A DNA stretch of 33,002 bases. Origin: Dendronalium phyllosphericum CENA369. GTDB lineage: Bacteria; Cyanobacteriota; Cyanobacteriia; Cyanobacteriales; Nostocaceae. Below the pieces are notes generated by a model. That model did not search any database and was not told the origin of the DNA. It saw only the letters and a list, made by a program, of their open reading frames with translations. The stretch spans positions 1 to 33,002 of the forward strand of contig NZ_JAECZA010000044.1 of NCBI RefSeq assembly GCF_016056275.1. Reading direction: 5' to 3'. Position numbers and translations under genes: made by a program. Shown in pieces: positions 25,005-33,002 of this stretch (its first letter is position 1; each line of letters starts with the position of its first letter).

Positions 25005-25406
25005 TTAGCCTCCTTCAAAGAACAATAAAAGATATAGATATATGTGTAATGTGAATTGAGTGATGAAATCCTTGTAGATTCGTCGATGGTTCCAAAACCA
25101 AGATTTTTAACAAGTCTTGAAACCCTTATGGAACAAGAGACTTTTTTAATTCACATTAGGCGTGATATAGAAAATTGATTCAGCTTTAAAAATTTAGGCT
25201 AAGAAATTGGGTTTAAAACCCAAATAAATCTTGGAAGAACTTCTTTCCTATTCTTGTCTTTCCAAACCTCCTCCCCTGTAAAGGAGAGGAGAATTTAGCT
25301 TTTCCTACCAGCTAGTCAAAGTTTTTCGCATACCCTCAAAAAAGAGAGTGAGAAAAAAGCAACAAAGGTAGCTGGAGGATAGATGTTTAATTACTGAATC
25401 AATGCC
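25005..25406. other. Intergenic region between the two giant secreted-protein genes
   Basis: 402 bp with no supportable ORF. It contains an imperfect hairpin (CCTCCTCCCC / GGAGAGGAG, about 25268-25292) of the kind often seen between Nostocales genes. A ribosome site for the downstream gene is at 25008-25014. The gap could hold a terminator for the upstream gene and a promoter for the next. Confidence 0.45.
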
Positions 25407-28400
25407 CTAATTCGTAGTCAATACAACATCGACCCAGTAATTGCTCGACTGAAAGGTGCTGTTTGGGAAGCCACTAGCACCATACTTGTAAACGCCATTG
25501 CCTCCACTCACCCCATCACGCAGAGCGTGCAGTGGTGAATTATCAACTCCAGCAGTAGCAAAAAAACCGCTATCAGCAGCATAACGCCCGACATTAGTGT
25601 GGTAAGAAGCCACGTAAACAGTGTTAGCAGTAATCGCTACTGGGGTACTAAAGTTGACCTGTTGCCAACCCGAAGCTGTTTCATTGCTGAAAGTTGCACT
25701 ACGTAACAACGTACCACTGCTGCTCCAAAGATTCCCGATGTGAGTGCCTGTGTTACCGCTTCCTTTATAGAATCGGATAGCAGTAATCGAGCCGTTGACA
25801 TCTGAGCGGAACTTAACTCCTACCTCGACAGCATCGGTATCATTCTCTGAGGGATTTGTCGGCGTTGCCGAACTATTCCAGATACTTAGAGAAGATTGTG
25901 TTCCGCTGGCGGTTGTGAAAGACCAAGTATAGTTCGCAGCTAAGGCGTTCCCTGCTTGGTCTTTCACTCCAGTTGTGCCGCCTTTGACAGTGGCAGTATA
26001 AGTTGTGGAAGCTGCTAGTGGGCTACTTGGTGTTAGCGTCGCCGTAAAATTGGTAGCGTTGTAGCTAACAGTCGCTGAGATCGGGGTATTGTTCGATCCT
26101 TGCAGCTGAAATGTATTGGTACTAATCGTTGCTGAATTCATAGCTTCGCTGAAGGTAGCCGTGACGCTCGTTCCAGCGCTTACTCCGGTTGCACTGTTAG
26201 CAGGAGATTTAGAACTCACCGTTGGTGGAGTTGTGTCCGGCCCTGTATTAGTTGTGAATACAACATCCACCCAGTAGTTGGTTGATTGAAAGGTGTTATT
26301 CGGGAAACTACTAGCGCCATAATTGTAAACGCCATTACCTCCGTTCTCACCGTCTCGGAGAGCGTGCAATGGTGGATTATCAACTCCAGAAGCAGCAAAG
26401 AAATTGTTATCAGAAGCGTAGTGTCCCACATCGGTATGGTAAGAAGCTACGTAAACGGTATTGGCTGTTATTGCCACAGGAGTATTAAAGTTAACCTGCT
26501 GCCAGCCGGAAGCTGTTTCGTTGCTGAAAGTTGCCGTTGCCAACTGCGTACCGCTGCTGCTCCACAGATTGCCGATGTGAGTGCCTGTATTACCGTTTCC
26601 TTTATAGAATCGGATACCAGTAATCGAGCCGTTGACATCTGAGCGGAATTTAACTCCTAGTTCCACAGCATTGGTATCAGACGATGATGGGTTTGTCGGA
26701 GTTGCCGAACTATTCCAGATACTTTGCGGAGGTGATGTACTTGCAGTGGTAAAAGACCAGGTAAAGTTTGCAGCTAAAGCGTTACCTGCCAAGTCTTTCA
26801 CTCCCGTTGCTCCACCTTTAATGGTGGCGTTATAAATTGTGGAAGTTGCTAGGGAACTGCTAGGTGTAAGGGTCGCTATGCGGGTTGCCTCGTCATAGGT
26901 AACAGTAGCTGCTACTAACGCATTCGCCTGATTCCGCAGTTCAAAATTGCTAGTGTTAATGGTTGTTGGAGCGATCGCTTCGCTAAAGGTAGCTGCAACA
27001 CTTGTGACAGTACTAACAGATGTAGCTCCGTTGCTAGGGGAAGTAGAGCTGACTGTTGGAGGTGTCGTGTCTTGTGTGTACGTGACTACATAAGAGCCAG
27101 CATTACCTGGGAAGAAGGCATACTCAATACCTTTAATTCCCTTTGGTGTGTAAGTAACAGCACTACCATTCCGCGTAATACTACTAATGACTAAATTAGC
27201 AAAGTTATTTGGTAGCATTGCTTGCAGACCATTTATACCCGTACCTTGGGTGATTGTAAAGGTTAGGGTGTTGTTGCTCCATGCCAACGAGCCAAATGAC
27301 GAACTGTTGCGACCATCGAGCCATGTCAACAGTTGCTTGGCAGAGACAATTGGTATACCGCGGGTTTGTGCTGAGGCTACTACTGCGTTGGCCACATCTG
27401 AGTTAACGGCATCGGTGTGAGCATTGACGTTGAAAATACCGTAATATCCATCTTCGCCAATTGCCCCATCTAATAGCGTATCAATTGAGGAAGGATATGT
27501 TTGTCCTGACTCGTCGGTTAATTGGGTGGCCGAATTATAAACATCAATCATTGTGCCGTTCTGGTTAGCTAAACGCATTGCCATACCAGAGCCAGTAAAG
27601 AATCCCGGACGATTATTAACCCAAGTGGGCGGCCAATAGTAGTAGGTTGTGTCAAGCCTAATCCCATGATTAAGCTCAACTTGTGGTGTAGTAAACCAGT
27701 CACTCCATACAAGGCAGTGATGTCGTTCGGTGATCGGGGCAGGAATGCTGGCGTATTTGCTAGTAAAGTCGCTCAATTGCTGTGTATAGAACGTCTCCAG
27801 CGTCGCTGGTGTGAAATCTCCACAGCCAGTATTCACATGCAACGATACCTCAAAGCCATCAGCAGTGTAACTGGCTGCCTGTTGGCTCGTCAGTGGTGAA
27901 TTAGGATAGATATATGAGGTACCTCGAATACACTCCCAATTATCAACCGAACATCCAGGTGGACTGCTGGCTTTAAATTGATCGAACCGACCTGCTGTTC
28001 CTCCATTGGCATGGTCGTCACCAGTCATGAGTACCACCGCTTTTTTACCTTGTGGGAAATACCAAAAGCGCGGTAGCGGTTTCTTATCAAGATTCATTTT
28101 GAGAATCAGGTTTGCTAGCAAGCGTTGTTGCTCGTCGGCCTGAGGAATAGCCACCTTATTTAAATCGACCCAATCAGGTTGGACATCACCACTGGCATTG
28201 CCAAAGTACAAGTCATCGGAACGGATAGGTGAAAAACTATCGCGTTCTTGTGTTGCCCAAGCAGGATTACCTTGGCGCGTGTAGATGACGGAACGTGCTA
28301 GATCGTAGGTAAAGGCAGCAGCTTGACCGCCATTGCTGCCAACACTTCGCAATGTGAGGGCAGGATTAGAAGTTGCTGTTGTCGCATTTGTGTAAAGCGT

Positions 28401-29972
28401 AGCAATGCTAGAAGCACCATTAAGGCTGTAGCGATCGGCTGTTCCGTGAAATTGAATAGTCTGGTTTACAAGCCCATTAGCAATATCTGTTGAGGTGTCT
28501 AAGCGTAAATAGGCATTAGGAAGTGTGGATGCTGCATCAGTCAACCCCAGCAGGCTAGCAAGCTGCTTGTCAGGGCGCATTGCAATTAAATTACCTCCAC
28601 CTGTGACCCAGTTGGTGAATGTTGTCACTTGAGTAGAGGTTAGTGTCGTCTCGGCAAGGATGGCAACATCGTAGTTGGCAAGTGTGGTTGCTGAAACTGA
28701 CGAGATATCGCTGACGTTGAAGGTATTGAGTCCTTCATTTCGCAGAATCTCTGTGTAGTAGTTACTAAAAGGATTAGAAGCATTAGTTATCAGCAAAATT
28801 GGCCCGCCAGGAGGTGATGGCACATCGGCAATAAGGGTTTGCTCGCTAGAATTAACTGCTGCTTTGTCGGTTTTAGTAGTTGTCTGATTTTTTAGGCTCT
28901 TATTCTCATTTAGATTTAGGTCAATGGGTAATATGCTCGTTGTTTTATCCAGTACTTGAATAGTTCGCTTAATTACACGACTTTTCGCGTCCCAGAATTT
29001 AATGTCACCGTTTTCATCAGCACTAACAAAATTGAGTCCATCCGGGCTTAGAGTCAGTCCTTTGATGGGAGCATTATGTCCAATTAGGCTGCCAGTTAAG
29101 TTCCCGCTTGTTACGTCCCACTGGGAAAGTTTTTGATCGTCGCCACCTGCAATCAAGGTTTTCCCATCTGAGGTGAAAGCGACTGTCTTAAGTGCTTTAG
29201 TAGCTCCACGCAGAACTTTAAGTTGTTTGGAATTTTTGACATCCCCGACATCCCATAGTCGAGCGGTGCCATCATCGCTCACACTGGCTAAGGTTTTTCC
29301 ATTCGGACTAAATACAACTTCATTGACACTATCAGCATGTCCAAGCAAGGTTTGGATTGTTTGACCTTTCTCTGTATCTGATAGATAAATCAGACCTTGC
29401 TCGTCTGCGCTAGCCAAAATCTTGCTATCTGGGCTAAAGGCCAATGCTTTAACAAAGCTTTTATGTTCCTCAACGATATATTTCAACTTGTTGGTCGCTG
29501 CGTCCCACACGAAGACTTTGGTATCTTGACCCCCAGTAGCTAAAAGCTTTCCGTCTGGGCTAACGGCAAGTCCTTCGATTGGTTCTTCATGTCCTGTGAG
29601 GTTCTGAGTTAGTTTGCCAGTTGTTGCATTCCACCGACGCAGTACAGAGTCTTTACCAACACTGTTCAGTATTCCATCGGAACTAAAGACAACTCCTGTG
29701 ACGGGGGCTGCTGCTGAGGTAGCGGACAAAGTTTGTTTCTCTTTGCCGGTCGCTGGGTCATAGATTATAACCCGACCATCTTTCGTACCACCAACTAGAG
29801 TCTTCCCATCCTTGCTGTAAGCGATCGCAGTTACTGCATTAGAATTCTTTGTGGATTTGAGCGTACTATTCTGAGCGGTAACAGACTCATTGCTCTGACC
29901 CCAGAAAAATATCAGTAAGATTGTGAAAAGCGTACAGCAAAATAAAATTATGTATCTCAAACGTCGCTTCAT
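25407..29972 (-). CDS. Giant secreted protein: WD40 propeller, ThuA/GATase-like, polysaccharide-deacetylase-like and Ig-like/DUF4082 modules
   Basis: 1521 residues. An N-terminal membrane/signal segment (about 7-24) is followed by seven WD40 blades (about 45-330, ending in YD, RW, VW, LS, LWD, QWD and FWD), a complete propeller. A Ser/Thr/Lys linker leads to a ThuA/GATase-like domain (about 388-590, PILLITNASNPFSNYYTEIL, NYDVAILAE, GGGNLIAM). Next is a deacetylase-like region (about 597-900): VVLMTGDDHANGG (Asp652, Asp653, His654) and VSLHVNTGCG (His712) resemble NodB metal motifs. The tail is Big_5, DUF4082, Big_5, DUF4082 (about 968-1521). AAGGA lies 10 nt before ATG 29972. Inferred: surface polysaccharide binding or trimming. 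Confidence 0.85.
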   Translation of the reverse strand: MKRRLRYIILFCCTLFTILLIFFWGQSNESVTAQNSTLKSTKNSNAVTAIAYSKDGKTLVGGTKDGRVIIYDPATGKEKQTLSATSAAAPVTGVVFSSDGILNSVGKDSVLRRWNATTGKLTQNLTGHEEPIEGLAVSPDGKLLATGGQDTKVFVWDAATNKLKYIVEEHKSFVKALAFSPDSKILASADEQGLIYLSDTEKGQTIQTLLGHADSVNEVVFSPNGKTLASVSDDGTARLWDVGDVKNSKQLKVLRGATKALKTVAFTSDGKTLIAGGDDQKLSQWDVTSGNLTGSLIGHNAPIKGLTLSPDGLNFVSADENGDIKFWDAKSRVIKRTIQVLDKTTSILPIDLNLNENKSLKNQTTTKTDKAAVNSSEQTLIADVPSPPGGPILLITNASNPFSNYYTEILRNEGLNTFNVSDISSVSATTLANYDVAILAETTLTSTQVTTFTNWVTGGGNLIAMRPDKQLASLLGLTDAASTLPNAYLRLDTSTDIANGLVNQTIQFHGTADRYSLNGASSIATLYTNATTATSNPALTLRSVGSNGGQAAAFTYDLARSVIYTRQGNPAWATQERDSFSPIRSDDLYFGNASGDVQPDWVDLNKVAIPQADEQQRLLANLILKMNLDKKPLPRFWYFPQGKKAVVLMTGDDHANGGTAGRFDQFKASSPPGCSVDNWECIRGTSYIYPNSPLTSQQAASYTADGFEVSLHVNTGCGDFTPATLETFYTQQLSDFTSKYASIPAPITERHHCLVWSDWFTTPQVELNHGIRLDTTYYYWPPTWVNNRPGFFTGSGMAMRLANQNGTMIDVYNSATQLTDESGQTYPSSIDTLLDGAIGEDGYYGIFNVNAHTDAVNSDVANAVVASAQTRGIPIVSAKQLLTWLDGRNSSSFGSLAWSNNTLTFTITQGTGINGLQAMLPNNFANLVISSITRNGSAVTYTPKGIKGIEYAFFPGNAGSYVVTYTQDTTPPTVSSTSPSNGATSVSTVTSVAATFSEAIAPTTINTSNFELRNQANALVAATVTYDEATRIATLTPSSSLATSTIYNATIKGGATGVKDLAGNALAANFTWSFTTASTSPPQSIWNSSATPTNPSSSDTNAVELGVKFRSDVNGSITGIRFYKGNGNTGTHIGNLWSSSGTQLATATFSNETASGWQQVNFNTPVAITANTVYVASYHTDVGHYASDNNFFAASGVDNPPLHALRDGENGGNGVYNYGASSFPNNTFQSTNYWVDVVFTTNTGPDTTPPTVSSKSPANSATGVSAGTSVTATFSEAMNSATISTNTFQLQGSNNTPISATVSYNATNFTATLTPSSPLAASTTYTATVKGGTTGVKDQAGNALAANYTWSFTTASGTQSSLSIWNSSATPTNPSENDTDAVEVGVKFRSDVNGSITAIRFYKGSGNTGTHIGNLWSSSGTLLRSATFSNETASGWQQVNFSTPVAITANTVYVASYHTNVGRYAADSGFFATAGVDNSPLHALRDGVSGGNGVYKYGASGFPNSTFQSSNYWVDVVLTTN

Positions 29973-31138
29973 CGCTTCATAATCCTTGCTTGATAGTTGT
30001 TATCAATTTGGAATTTTTAAACTTGCAGCCTCCTAATATGTAAATCAACATGGTTTCAATCATTTATTCCGCAGGTTAGCTCGGCAATTTTGCTACTTAT
30101 CAATCAATGATGTAAAACAAGAGTCTTAATCATTACAGATGATTAAAACTGCTAAATAATTGTCTCGATCGCGTACAAGTCTATTTAGACAATTATGATT
30201 TTGACAAAATAACTCACGGAATGGTTAGTGTTTTGAGTTCTTCACTATGCAAAAACTTACTTTGTAGAACTTTTACTTCCAGATTGTTCTCCAAATTGTT
30301 TTTTGCTAACAGCAAAAACTCGCTGACACTAACCGCTTTGCCAATTGCAGTATTCATGGTATAACAGACTGATTTGAGGCTGAATAAATCAGTCTCAAAC
30401 GCTCCAAGACGATTGCATACTCACAATCAAAATGGACAGTTTAGTAAATAGAAAGTACCCTGCACAGCAGAGTAATTTCAATAGTTCGAGATATGGCAAA
30501 CGCTTACTATTGAGCAGATTCCGAAAGTTAGGATAGTGGCTGATAGCCAGACATTCCTATAGAAAAGAGGCATGTCATTCATTGTCAACAAGGTCTCATC
30601 TTTGTAAAACATTAAACTGTATAAAAGCCGCCATTAATAAGGAATACGAAGTCTTGTTATCCTTTATTGTTAGGTTAACTAGTAGATGTTCTTCAATAGG
30701 GAAGCATAGCAAAGAGGCTCTTTTGCTTAAAGATTTTTATCTTTGCTATTCACGCTTAATGAAAGTTTTTATACTTTATTCATGAGTATAAAATATTTGT
30801 AGTCAAATATACTTAAAGTTTTTATGAATTTTTGAATAAGGTTGATATTGTGCTAATAGATGTTTATTAGTATAAAATTACTATTATCAAAATAGAATTC
30901 AAAAATCAAAAGCCAGAATTAAGTATAATTCTGTGCGACTGGCGTATGAATAAATGGGTTGAATACCCTGACGCAAAAATTGCCGAAAAGCCTCATCAAT
31001 CTGAGTTAAAAAGCCTTTTTATGAGACTGATAACCCCAAATACTGAACTTGAAAATTCTGAATCTTCTATTTAGGCTTTATGCCTGTTAGCAACACCCTT
31101 CATGCAAGTATTGGTGTTTCCACGCTATAAAAAGAATA
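29973..31138. other. 1.17 kb intergenic region with several inverted repeats
   Basis: AT-rich with no strong gene. Notable structures: a 3-nt-loop hairpin (30300-30318), a perfect 10-bp hairpin AGACTGATTT / AAATCAGTCT (30366-30395), a 9-bp inverted repeat GGTTAGTGT / ACACTAACC (30223-30231 and 30326-30334), and a 9-bp inverted repeat ATAGCAAAG / CTTTGCTAT (30706-30749). An open frame at 30582-30785 (+) has no gene-like character. The region must include the promoters of the divergent giant-protein and ABC genes. Confidence 0.5.
30214..30357 (-). CDS. Possible 47-residue small ORF
   Basis: ATG at 30357 to TGA at 30214-30216, beginning MNTAIGKAVSVSEFLLLAKN and ending LKTLTIP. Its composition (Leu, Lys, Glu, Asn, Val) is protein-like and its predicted character is helical, but no ribosome site is visible and no family is recognised. 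It sits inside a cluster of inverted repeats, so it may be chance coding over a structured region. Confidence 0.25.
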   Translation of the reverse strand: MNTAIGKAVSVSEFLLLAKNNLENNLEVKVLQSKFLHSEELKTLTIP

Positions 31139-32971
31139 ATGAAGATTAAAAAGAAACGAAATACCCTGCGCCAATCACTGGCGGTTTTCCGTTATAGCGG
31201 ACGGGCTATAGGCTTAGTGTGGAATACTAGTCGCTCTTTAACTATTATCCTGGCTACTTTAACTTTAGTCGCTGGTCTTTTACCAGCAGCGATCGCCTAC
31301 ATTGGAAAGTTAATCGTTGATGCGGTCGTCTTAGCTTCTCAAAGTGGTTCAGAAAGTATTAATTTTGTCAATATTTCTCGCCCTCTATTTTATGTAGGAT
31401 TAGAAGCGATCGCAGTAGCTTTACTCGCAGGCAGTCAGCGAGGACTTACTGTTTGTCAGTCCTTGTTGAGGGTGTTACTAGGTCAGCGGGTAAATGTACT
31501 CATCTTGGAAAAGGCGCTGACACTGGAACTCAGACAATTTGAAGATTCCGAATTTTACGACAAACTCACCAACGCCAGGCGAGAAGCATCAATTCGTCCT
31601 TTGTCTTTAGTAAATCGCACCTTTGGGTTGGTACAAAATGCTCTTTCTCTTGTCACCTATGGCGTTTTGCTGGTCAAATTATCAATCTGGTCAGTGGTAG
31701 TGCTGGCGATCGCAGCTATGCCTGCATTCATTGCTGAAACAAAATTTGCTGGAGAAGCTTTTCGCTTATTTAGTTGGCGCGCGCCAGAAACCCGCCAACA
31801 GCACTATATAGAAAACCTCTTGGCTAGAGAAGACTATGCGACAGAAGTCAAACTCTACCAAATTGGGGAGATGTTGCTAGGACGTTATCACGACCTGTTT
31901 CATCAACTCTACGACGAAGACCGCGATTTGACTCTGCGGCGCGGACTGTGGGGATATCTTTTGAGTTTAGTGAGTACCGCCGCTTTTTACATAGCCTACG
32001 CTTGGATTGTGATGCAAACCGTAGTGGGTAGAATTTCTTTGGGAGATATGACAATGTATCTCACAGTCTTTCGCCAAGGTCAATCTACTTTCTCTAATGC
32101 CCTCACTTCTATAGGCGGAATGTATGAAGACAATTTATATCTATCAAATCTCTACGATTTCCTAGAAGAAGAAGTAGTAAAGCTTTGGGGTACAGCTACC
32201 AAGGGTTTAAATCCTCAAGATGGGATTCGCTTTGAAAATGTCTCGTTTACTTATCCAGGAAGTTCCAAGCCAGCATTAAGAAACATTTTCTTACATTTGA
32301 AACCTGGAGAGAAACTGGCAATTGTCGGCGAAAACGGTTCTGGGAAGACTACCTTAATTAAACTACTTACCCGCCTTTATACTCCAGACTCTGGGCGGAT
32401 TTTACTAGATGGCTTGGACTTACAAGAATGGGATGTAAACGTGCTACGCCGTCGTATTGGTGTAATTTTTCAAAACTTTGTCCGCTACCAATTTACCGTT
32501 GGGGAAAATATTGGCGTAGGCGATGTGGAATATCTAGAAGACCAAACCCGCTGGCACGTTGCTGCCGAAAAAGGTATGGCTCAACCTTTTATTGAGCAAT
32601 TGCCTCAAAACTTTAGGACTCAGCTTGGTCGTTGGTTCAAAGGAGGACAGGAACTTTCTGGAGGACAGTGGCAGAAAATCGCTCTTTCTCGTGCTTTTAT
32701 GCGATCGCAAGCAGATATTTTGGTGTTAGATGAACCAACATCGGCAATGGATGCCCAAGCAGAGTTTGATATTTTCAATCATTTTCGCACTTTGACCAAA
32801 AAACAGATGGTATTTTTGATTTCTCACCGCTTCTCTACAGTACGGATGGCTGACAAAATCCTAGTTGTTGAAGCTGGGGAAATTGTGGAACAGGGAACTC
32901 ACGAGCAATTGTTAAAGGCTGGAGGGCGCTACGCCAAGCTATTTTTGTTGCAGGCGGCGGGTTATCAGTAG
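31139..32971 (+). CDS. ABC exporter, fused permease and ATPase (type I half-transporter)
   Basis: 610 residues: a membrane domain (about 1-340, with segments near 34-62, 88-100, 164-205 and 270-305) fused to a nucleotide-binding domain (about 360-600). ATPase motifs are intact: Walker A VGENGSGKTTLIKLL, Q-loop VIFQNF, signature ELSGGQWQKIALSRAF, Walker B ILVLDEPTSAMD, and H-loop ISHRFST. It should act as a homodimer or pair with a second half. The layout resembles NisT/SpaT-like or lipid/peptide exporters. There is no peptidase C39 domain, so it is not a self-processing bacteriocin exporter. The ATG at 31139 has only AAAGAA upstream. Substrate unknown. Confidence 0.88.
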   Translation: MKIKKKRNTLRQSLAVFRYSGRAIGLVWNTSRSLTIILATLTLVAGLLPAAIAYIGKLIVDAVVLASQSGSESINFVNISRPLFYVGLEAIAVALLAGSQRGLTVCQSLLRVLLGQRVNVLILEKALTLELRQFEDSEFYDKLTNARREASIRPLSLVNRTFGLVQNALSLVTYGVLLVKLSIWSVVVLAIAAMPAFIAETKFAGEAFRLFSWRAPETRQQHYIENLLAREDYATEVKLYQIGEMLLGRYHDLFHQLYDEDRDLTLRRGLWGYLLSLVSTAAFYIAYAWIVMQTVVGRISLGDMTMYLTVFRQGQSTFSNALTSIGGMYEDNLYLSNLYDFLEEEVVKLWGTATKGLNPQDGIRFENVSFTYPGSSKPALRNIFLHLKPGEKLAIVGENGSGKTTLIKLLTRLYTPDSGRILLDGLDLQEWDVNVLRRRIGVIFQNFVRYQFTVGENIGVGDVEYLEDQTRWHVAAEKGMAQPFIEQLPQNFRTQLGRWFKGGQELSGGQWQKIALSRAFMRSQADILVLDEPTSAMDAQAEFDIFNHFRTLTKKQMVFLISHRFSTVRMADKILVVEAGEIVEQGTHEQLLKAGGRYAKLFLLQAAGYQ

Positions 32972-33002
32972 GAGAAGGGAGCAAGGGGAGCAGGGGAGGC
33001 GG

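Noticed and set aside
30582-30785. 67-codon ORF in the gap before the ABC exporter
   Set aside because: Composition rich in Ser, Cys and Lys without pattern; no ribosome site; overlaps inverted repeats.
31139-32971. ABC exporter as transporter for the 18-residue peptides or for MAAs
   Set aside because: It lies more than 20 kb away with unrelated genes between, and lacks a C39 peptidase domain; nothing in the sequence links them.

Overview
The window looks like chromosomal DNA from a filamentous (Nostocales-type) cyanobacterium. It is AT-rich, carries many HIP1 octamers (GCGATCGC, for example at 5704, 7288, 11691, 12385, 16083 and 16118), and encodes typically cyanobacterial proteins: a CBS-CP12 fusion, a mycosporine-like amino acid (MAA) sunscreen cluster, zinc-ribbon kinase relatives and Asn/Gln-rich membrane-anchored proteins. 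I see no rRNA, tRNA, CRISPR array, transposase or phage gene.

Layout. 1-4.2 kb: a secreted TPR protein (-) opposite an lptA-lptB-lptF set (+) for lipopolysaccharide transport. 4.3-4.9 kb: the CBS-CP12 protein (-). 5.5-6.7 kb: a low-complexity envelope protein, followed by a palindromic repeat patch. 7.1-8.4 kb: a VanX-type D-Ala-D-Ala dipeptidase and a convergent TspO/MBR protein. 8.65-16.0 kb: the MAA locus. mysA-mysB-mysC are tightly packed on +, mysH (an Fe/2-oxoglutarate oxygenase linked to palythine formation) is on -, and mysD (a D-Ala-D-Ala-ligase-like enzyme) is on + after a 0.7 kb divergent gap. The inferred route is sedoheptulose 7-phosphate to 4-deoxygadusol (MysA, MysB), to mycosporine-glycine (MysC), to disubstituted MAAs (MysD), to palythine-type MAAs (MysH). 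16.1-21.5 kb: a DUF3616 protein, a CHAD protein, a small secreted protein, a zinc-ribbon half-kinase and an alpha/beta hydrolase. 21.7-30.0 kb: two giant secreted proteins on - that share C-terminal Ig-like/DUF4082 modules. One carries an N,N-dimethylformamidase-beta-like domain; the other carries a WD40 propeller, a ThuA/GATase-like domain and a polysaccharide-deacetylase-like domain. 31.1-33.0 kb: a full-length ABC exporter.

The most unusual feature is the 1.3 kb in front of mysA. It is an old, diverged tandem duplication with a period of about 550-562 bp. Each unit holds an 18-codon ORF (MKLHLFGFLGAIGFKKDS and MKLYLFGFLGAIGFKKDS). The two copies differ at 7 of 57 bases, and six of those changes are silent, while most of the surrounding unit has diverged much further. 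The upstream unit ends in a dead stub of the mysA 5' end. This looks like an undescribed conserved leader or small protein attached to MAA biosynthesis.

All calls come from reading the sequence by eye. Family names rest on remembered motifs, and no database search was run.
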